A DNA stretch of 22,871 nucleotides from a virus, in IMG/VR virus record IMGVR_UViG_3300027749_000492, positions 1 through 22,871 of that record; one strand, written 5' to 3'. Below the pieces are notes generated by a model. The model saw nothing but the letters and a program-made list of their open reading frames with translations. It did no database searches and was not told the origin of the DNA. Below, one piece after another: positions 19,064-22,871 of this stretch (the first letter of the stretch is position 1; each line of letters starts with the position of its first letter). The position numbers and the translations under genes were made by a program.

Positions 19064-20065
19064 TTAAGCGATCAGAACGCCACAGAATTGTGGGCCTGAG
19101 CTAGTCAAGTTACCAGCCCAACCAATCAACTTAACGATGGCGTCTTGGTTAACGGCTTGACGCTCACCACCGATAGGCACAAAGTTACGATCAGCATGGG
19201 GACGGAACATCAAATACTTGGTGTTCAAGAACCACATATGGTTTGCAGTAGCGGCAGAACCGATACCACCGTCAAGCACAACATCAGATGCCATGCCAGC
19301 GCCATAGTATTTCAATGAAGCAAAGCCCGCACCTTGAGTTGAATTGCCACCATCAGTAACACGTTGGATGGACTGCATAGATTGCAAATACAAACGGTAG
19401 TAGTTACTGTCGGCAACGATCAAGTCAGGCTTGTCTGTACCACGAATCAACTGAACGGCCAAAGCATCCATGTAAGATTGGATGTTTGAGGCAGAAACAG
19501 CAGAACCGCCATCGGTCACGCCAGAATATTTCTGTGAACGCCAGAAGCTGTAGGTAGCACGGTTAATGCCGCCATAAGTTCCTGTTGAGGGTGCATCAGG
19601 TACGGCAGCGCCCAAGCCTGTGATGTTTTTACCGCTGTTGCCTGTGCCATCTGTGTAGATGTCACCACCAATGCGGTTGGCCAATTGAGCTTCAGCAACC
19701 ATCATACGGCCATCGAGCAAATCAATAATAGCTTCTTTGCCTGAGTTCTGGATCATTTCCAAACCAGAAATAGACACGGCAGCGGCATATTGAGTAATGC
19801 TAAATTGAGCAGAACTGATAGGGCTGTTTTGTGAGACATTCAACACTTCATAACCTGAATAAGAATTCGTGTTATTTGTGGTGCTGTCGTTGTACATAAT
19901 CTCTTGCAAGATCACGTTACCGCCAGAGAATGTTTTCACATTTCCACGGTCTTTGAGTCTACGCAAAAGGGCGTTGTTGTTTGTGACGTTATCAGCTAAC
20001 TCACCAGTACGGCTTTGAATGTTGGTCGCAATGATGTCGCTGATACTGGAATTGGCAAATGCCAT
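19064..20065 (-). CDS. major capsid protein
   Basis: The 333-residue product has a helical N-terminus (ISDIIATNIQSRTGELADNV), then NNALLRRLKDRGNVKTFSGG and an EIMYNDSTT segment. In the middle come QFSITQYAAAVSISGLEMIQ and GRMMVAEAQLANRIGGDIY. The C-terminal part contains DLIVADSNYYRLYLQSMQSI and LNTKYLMFRPHADRNFVPIG. This is the layout of a podovirus capsid protein of the HK97 fold, with a normal length. It lies directly after the scaffold gene and has an excellent AGGAG seven bases from its ATG, which fits very high expression. No protease gene is next to it, so N-terminal cleavage is not indicated. Confidence 0.87.
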   Translation of the reverse strand: MAFANSSISDIIATNIQSRTGELADNVTNNNALLRRLKDRGNVKTFSGGNVILQEIMYNDSTTNNTNSYSGYEVLNVSQNSPISSAQFSITQYAAAVSISGLEMIQNSGKEAIIDLLDGRMMVAEAQLANRIGGDIYTDGTGNSGKNITGLGAAVPDAPSTGTYGGINRATYSFWRSQKYSGVTDGGSAVSASNIQSYMDALAVQLIRGTDKPDLIVADSNYYRLYLQSMQSIQRVTDGGNSTQGAGFASLKYYGAGMASDVVLDGGIGSAATANHMWFLNTKYLMFRPHADRNFVPIGGERQAVNQDAIVKLIGWAGNLTSSGPQFCGVLIA

Positions 20066-20072
20066 AATAATT

Positions 20073-20077
20073 CTCCT
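20073..20077 (-). promoter_or_regulatory. strong ribosome binding site of the major capsid gene
   Basis: AGGAG on the minus strand lies seven bases before ATG 20063-20065. It is among the strongest sites in the window, in line with the need for many capsid copies. Confidence 0.8.
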
Positions 20078-20084
20078 ATATCAA

Positions 20085-21044
20085 TTAAAGTCGTGCAGCT
20101 ATTTGGTCAAATTGCTCTGCCAATAAACTGCGCCTATCTTGAGCATTGTTTTTGGTAGCCATTCCTGGTGTGGAACTCTTTACCGAAACCGCATTAGCCC
20201 TTGCAGATTTCGCTGCTCGGTCTGCCGCTACTCGTTTTGCGTTATCCAATTCGGCCTGTTTGCTGACTTGTACGCTGTCAAATAACTCAGGGTCGAGGCG
20301 CACAGCTTTTTCATATGCGTCCTCTAACGTCTGCGCCACGCCACTCTGTAGGAGTTGAATCATGGTCGGACGCGCTTCTTCAAAATATTCGGCTTTAGAG
20401 CTAAATTTTTCAATTTCGCCTAAAAGCTGCTGATTTTGAACTTGCTCTTGTTGCTGTTTCCAGCCAATCACTTCACCACGAACATTGTTTAGTTCGTTTT
20501 GTAGTGCGTAAATTGTCGGGTCAACTCCTTGAGGGAAGTTTACTTCATTTAAGTTTACTCCATATTGCTGCGCTAATCTACTAAATAATTGCAATTTTTC
20601 TTGCCCATTACTAGTTCGCAACATATTGTCAGCCTCTAACAAGGCTTTTATCGCTTTGGGTGCATCTAAACCCATGCCTTGGATCGTCTGCAAATAAGGG
20701 TTAACCACCTCATTGATCTGATCTGCAAACTGCGCTTTGGAGATTAAAGGCTCAACGCCTTTGCGCATTTGTTCTTCACGCTGCCAGGCATACTCTTGCA
20801 TCCTTGGGTCGGCAGTTTGCCAAACTTCGTGATAATCCTTCTTCCAACTTGCTGGCGCACGTTTCCAGACGGGTTCTTCTACAGGTTCTTCTACAGGCGC
20901 TTCATTCGCAGAAGCAAATTTCCCAGTATCGTCACGTTGGAATTTTGCGGGTTCGGCTTGAGCTACCTCATCAAATTGCTGAGAAAGTAATTCTCGGCGA
21001 TTATCAGGCGCTTCTGTTGGGACGATGGGTTCTGTAGTATCCAA
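20085..21044 (-). CDS. scaffolding protein
   Basis: The 319-residue product is acidic at the N-terminus and has a VEEPVEEPVW repeat. Then comes WKRAPASWKKDYHEVWQTAD and DPRMQEYAWQREEQMRKG, a pattern recurrent in phage scaffolds (helix near 60-95). The rest is helical with long Glu/Gln stretches (RGEVIGWKQQQEQVQNQQLL). The C-terminal third is basic and Ala-rich (DNAKRVAADRAAKSARANAV). Residues 16-27 (RRELLSQQFDEV) and 304-315 (RRSLLAEQFDQI) are near copies of one motif. The gene starts at TTG (21042-21044) with AGGAG six bases upstream; no other start codon preserves the N-terminal motif. It lies directly before the capsid gene. Confidence 0.8.
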   Translation of the reverse strand: MDTTEPIVPTEAPDNRRELLSQQFDEVAQAEPAKFQRDDTGKFASANEAPVEEPVEEPVWKRAPASWKKDYHEVWQTADPRMQEYAWQREEQMRKGVEPLISKAQFADQINEVVNPYLQTIQGMGLDAPKAIKALLEADNMLRTSNGQEKLQLFSRLAQQYGVNLNEVNFPQGVDPTIYALQNELNNVRGEVIGWKQQQEQVQNQQLLGEIEKFSSKAEYFEEARPTMIQLLQSGVAQTLEDAYEKAVRLDPELFDSVQVSKQAELDNAKRVAADRAAKSARANAVSVKSSTPGMATKNNAQDRRSLLAEQFDQIAARL

Positions 21045-21046
21045 AG

Positions 21047-21388
21047 TTATCTCCTATGATATTTCATTTGATTGACTTGCTCACGCAATGAATTCATGAT
21101 TTGATTGGCCTCGTTTTGGGTCATGTTTCCCAACTGTTGAGCCAATACCTCACGCCGTTTCTCGCTTGAAGGCGGTGTGATTTTTGTTTCCATTGATTCA
21201 TTGCCCACCTCAATACATCCATGCGCTTTCAGATGCTCGCGGTGTCGGCTTCGGCTCTGGATCATAGAACCGTCAATCATTGATTGATAAGGGGTAATGT
21301 CGCCCATTATCATAGGAGCTTGTATATCGTCACTGGCTTTGTGTTTTTCAACCAATTCGCCATTACGCATAACGTAAGTTGTTCTCAT
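21047..21388 (-). CDS. scaffold-associated hypothetical protein (113 aa)
   Basis: Residues 1-65 include MRTTYVMRNGELVEKHKAS and ITPYQSMIDGSMIQSRSRHR, then EHLKAHGCIEVGNE. This block recurs in many phages next to the scaffold gene, though I know no function. Residues 75-89 (SSEKRREVLAQQLGNM) resemble the RRxLLxxQF motif at both ends of the scaffold. The C-terminus is a helix (QIMNSLREQVNQMKYHRR). The start overlaps the preceding stop (ATGA), and a GAGGA lies rather far upstream. I infer a head-assembly partner of the scaffold; a single His/Cys-containing motif (HREHLKAHGC) might bind metal. Confidence 0.7.
   Translation of the reverse strand: MRTTYVMRNGELVEKHKASDDIQAPMIMGDITPYQSMIDGSMIQSRSRHREHLKAHGCIEVGNESMETKITPPSSEKRREVLAQQLGNMTQNEANQIMNSLREQVNQMKYHRR
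21051..21055 (-). promoter_or_regulatory. ribosome binding site that fixes the TTG start of the scaffold gene
   Basis: AGGAG on the minus strand, then ATAACT, then TTG at 21042-21044. The site overlaps the 3' end of the preceding gene. There is no ATG near it in the right frame; the next in-frame Met is about 75 codons on. Confidence 0.75.
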
Positions 21389-22161
21389 AGTAGCAAAATT
21401 TCCTCGTCATCTGATTCGATGTGGTCGTCCCAAATTAACTGCATTTTGTCCAAATTAGACAGCATTTTCTGAATGTCTGTCAATGTGACATTTTGCTTCG
21501 TTGCGATTGTAGCAAATGTTTCAACGTAAGGCGCAATTATTTCTTCGGGTATTTTGCCTTCAACAATGCGCTCGTATGCCGCAACAATCTCGTCTCTGCG
21601 TTTTTTATTCTTTTCTTGCTCAAGTTTATGTTGTTTCTTGCGCTTATCAGGGCCAGGGTCATGGGTGTCGTCAATGTAGATAATAGGCTTGAAAGCCGTA
21701 AGAGTGCCAACCGCGCCCGTAGCCTGGACACCCGTTAATTGGATTGATTTTAAGATTGATGCAAAGGATCCCGCAAATCCTGTTGCTGATACACCATTGA
21801 TGCCAATTGAACTGTTAGGGGTTATAGAGCCAGCTAGTCCTGAAGCCGAGACGCCACTCAGGGCGATAGTCACTGACCCGCTTTGATTGCCTGCAAAACC
21901 AGAGGCCTGGACACCAGTTAGCCCAATGGTTATGTTGCCAACAACCGAGCCAACAGCGCCTGTGGCTGATACGCCCGTTAATGTGGCAACAGTTGCCTCT
22001 AAAACAACTCCAACAGCGCCTGTGGCCTGAACGCCTGTTAATGCTGCGCTAACGGCGACACTAGGGCTGCCAACGCCGCCCGTAGCCTGATTGCCTGTTA
22101 ATGGGAGACTATCCCATTGAGCATCATCCCAAGTACCTGTGTCCCAAGGCCCTTGTGCCAT
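21385..22161 (-). CDS. virion protein with seven tandem 20-residue Gly/Val repeats (258 aa)
   Basis: Three regions are visible. Residues 1-20 (MAQGPWDTGTWDDAQWDSLP) form a Trp/Asp-rich head found in phage structural proteins. Residues 21-160 are seven units beginning LTGVxATGAxG, each 20 residues long (unit 6 has 21). Residues 165 onward are highly charged and helical (KRKKQHKLEQEKNKKRRDEI), ending in an acidic tail (ESDDEEILLL). It probably forms a beta-rich stalk or surface structure. The start overlaps the preceding stop (TAATG), and no clear Shine-Dalgarno is visible, so translation may be coupled. It is upstream of the scaffold and capsid genes. Family not named. Confidence 0.7.
   Translation of the reverse strand: MAQGPWDTGTWDDAQWDSLPLTGNQATGGVGSPSVAVSAALTGVQATGAVGVVLEATVATLTGVSATGAVGSVVGNITIGLTGVQASGFAGNQSGSVTIALSGVSASGLAGSITPNSSIGINGVSATGFAGSFASILKSIQLTGVQATGAVGTLTAFKPIIYIDDTHDPGPDKRKKQHKLEQEKNKKRRDEIVAAYERIVEGKIPEEIIAPYVETFATIATKQNVTLTDIQKMLSNLDKMQLIWDDHIESDDEEILLL
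21682..22101 (-). repeat. seven tandem 60-bp units (20-residue repeats)
   Basis: Units start at residues 21, 41, 61, 81, 101, 121 and 142 of the 258-residue protein. The conserved core is [L/I]xGV[Q/S]A[T/S]G[A/F]xG, followed by nine or ten variable residues with alternating hydrophobics. Unit 6 carries one extra residue. The DNA of units 2, 3 and 7 is similar in the core, so an origin by tandem duplication is likely. Confidence 0.88.
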
Positions 22162-22607
22162 TACGCAATACGCAAAAGACCTGTGGTCGCATCGTTAGTT
22201 GGCATGGTCAACGTAAAAGTGCCAGCCGTTACTGTTTGCGAGCCAAAGTTGTGAACGCTAACTGCTTTGTTGCCAGAGCTTGAGTTGTAGATTAAAACAG
22301 CATCAAAAGCCGTTGTAACCGTCAAGGCAGACCATGAGAAACTGGCTGATGGCGTCCAGTATGCGGTTGTGCCGCTTGTTGCTGGCGCATTTGCATTAGT
22401 GACCGTAACGCCGCCCGCAGTGTAGCCTGTGCCTGATGTATTCGTAACCTCATTGGTCGTTGAATAAACAGTGGTCGCTGCACCCAAGCTACCAGACGCA
22501 AAGTACAACGCCGCTTTAAAGGTGTTGCCTGTGCTTGGCGTGAAGTTGTGAGTTCCTGTGAGCAATTCGCCCTTGAAACTTGTACACATTGCTGTTGTAT
22601 TTGCCAT
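22161..22607 (-). CDS. beta-rich structural protein (148 aa)
   Basis: The 148-residue product starts MANTTAMCTSFKGELLTGTH and consists of Thr/Ser/Ala-rich strands (FKAALYFASGS; GYTAGGVTVTNANAPATSGT; AFDAVLIYNSSSGNKAVSVH), closing with GTFTLTMPTNDATTGLLRIA. Such proteins occur in phage virion gene clusters and may form part of the capsid surface or a fibre, but I cannot name a family. AAGGAAA stands before ATG 22605-22607. The stop overlaps the start of the 258-residue repeat protein, suggesting their amounts are linked. Confidence 0.7.
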   Translation of the reverse strand: MANTTAMCTSFKGELLTGTHNFTPSTGNTFKAALYFASGSLGAATTVYSTTNEVTNTSGTGYTAGGVTVTNANAPATSGTTAYWTPSASFSWSALTVTTAFDAVLIYNSSSGNKAVSVHNFGSQTVTAGTFTLTMPTNDATTGLLRIA

Positions 22608-22616
22608 TTTATTTCC

Positions 22617-22802
22617 TTAGAAAGATGATGCAGCGCCATCAGCAATGGCTGCGTGTTTAAGTTTTACATGAACTGATCGATGGACTAATTCTTCGCCAAG
22701 CCAGTATTCAACCCACTCAGTAGTTTCTGTATCGGTATCTACTTGGCCTTCGCGCTTTTTAAGCAAAGATTCATCCATTTCGCCTTTTGTGGTTGTAATC
22801 AT
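22617..22802 (-). CDS. small conserved-type phage protein (61 aa)
   Basis: Unrecognised function. The 61-residue product reads MITTTKGEMDESLLKKREGQ, then an acidic segment (DTDTETTEWVEYWLGEELVH), and a beta strand (RSVHVKLK). A short 'ITTTKGEMDxxLLxKREG' head followed by an 'EYWLxxELVHRSVHVKLK' strand is a pattern I associate with phage genomes. Its start overlaps the stop of the incoming gene (ATGA). It lies at the head end of the structural operon. No enzyme motif or membrane segment. Confidence 0.7.
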   Translation of the reverse strand: MITTTKGEMDESLLKKREGQVDTDTETTEWVEYWLGEELVHRSVHVKLKHAAIADGAASSF

Positions 22803-22871
22803 TTAATTACCTCCATGCCAATCGCCTTGCCATCAGGCCCGCGCACGATTCGTTTGGGCGCTGAAATCATA
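22799..22871 (-). CDS. C-terminal end of an upstream structural gene (truncated by the window)
   Basis: A minus-strand frame enters from the right edge and ends at TGA 22799-22801, overlapping the next ATG. The visible residues are MISAPKRIVRGPDGKAIGME and VIK. The 'APKRIVRGPDGKAxG' tail looks like the end of a larger phage protein. The internal Met at 22868-22870 could be a start of a very short gene, but no ribosome site can be checked. Position just before the head genes would suit a portal or neighbouring protein; this is only a guess. Confidence 0.5.
   Translation of the reverse strand, partial: MISAPKRIVRGPDGKAIGMEVIK

Noticed and set aside
1-22871. tRNA genes, integrase, attachment sites or insertion sequences
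   Set aside because: I looked and saw no cloverleaf, recombinase motif or transposase; gene packing leaves little room for them.

Overview
This window is most likely part of a short-tailed (podovirus-like) tailed-phage genome. It holds no cellular housekeeping gene, rRNA, tRNA or insertion sequence that I can see. Genes are packed end to end with ATGA, GTGA or TAATG junctions. A recombination module runs rightward (1-2138). A much longer structural and lysis module runs leftward (2150-22871). The leftward order, read from the right edge, is head-region proteins, scaffold, major capsid, small head proteins, tail tube A-like, tail tube B-like, three large ejection-type proteins, tail fibre, then lysis. 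This follows the T7-type late-gene order. Moderate G+C, an M15 peptidase endolysin and an exported periplasmic-type protein suggest a Gram-negative host. The overall look recalls freshwater proteobacterial phages, but that is inference. The large terminase, portal and polymerase genes are not in the window.

1-2138 (+): the C-terminus of a probable ERF-type single-strand annealing protein, two small unknowns, a YqaJ-type exonuclease, a 77-residue protein ending in an SSB-like tip (DDAPF), a winged-helix protein and a small acidic protein. Together they look like a phage annealing/recombination set. 2139-2324: a convergent junction with a hairpin and an overlooked 47-residue membrane protein gene.

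2325-5665 (-): an HTH-calcineurin-like phosphoesterase, an HExxH metallopeptidase, an M15 endolysin, a GTA-type holin, a second two-helix membrane protein, a small coiled-coil protein, an exported two-cysteine protein, an XhlA/holin-like membrane protein and an overlooked 46-residue protein. 5662-8459 (-): a small conserved protein and a tail fibre with a C-terminal peptidase-S74 chaperone. 8469-14902 (-): three large proteins in the position of the T7 ejection proteins gp14-16. The last of these, 924 residues, is built of three different tandem repeats (periods 9, 12 and 18 residues) and ends in a second S74-type domain. 14905-17791 (-): a GNAT acetyltransferase and two tail-tube proteins. 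17795-22871 (-): head proteins, major capsid, scaffold and several repeat-rich or small virion proteins. An intrinsic terminator lies just downstream of the capsid and its small partner.

The most notable content is the 924-residue repeat protein, with 21 consecutive 18-residue units in unbroken register. Next come a short RRxxLxxQ motif shared by both ends of the scaffold and its neighbour, and the crowded lysis cassette. Function calls rest on motifs and gene order read by eye; no database search was possible.
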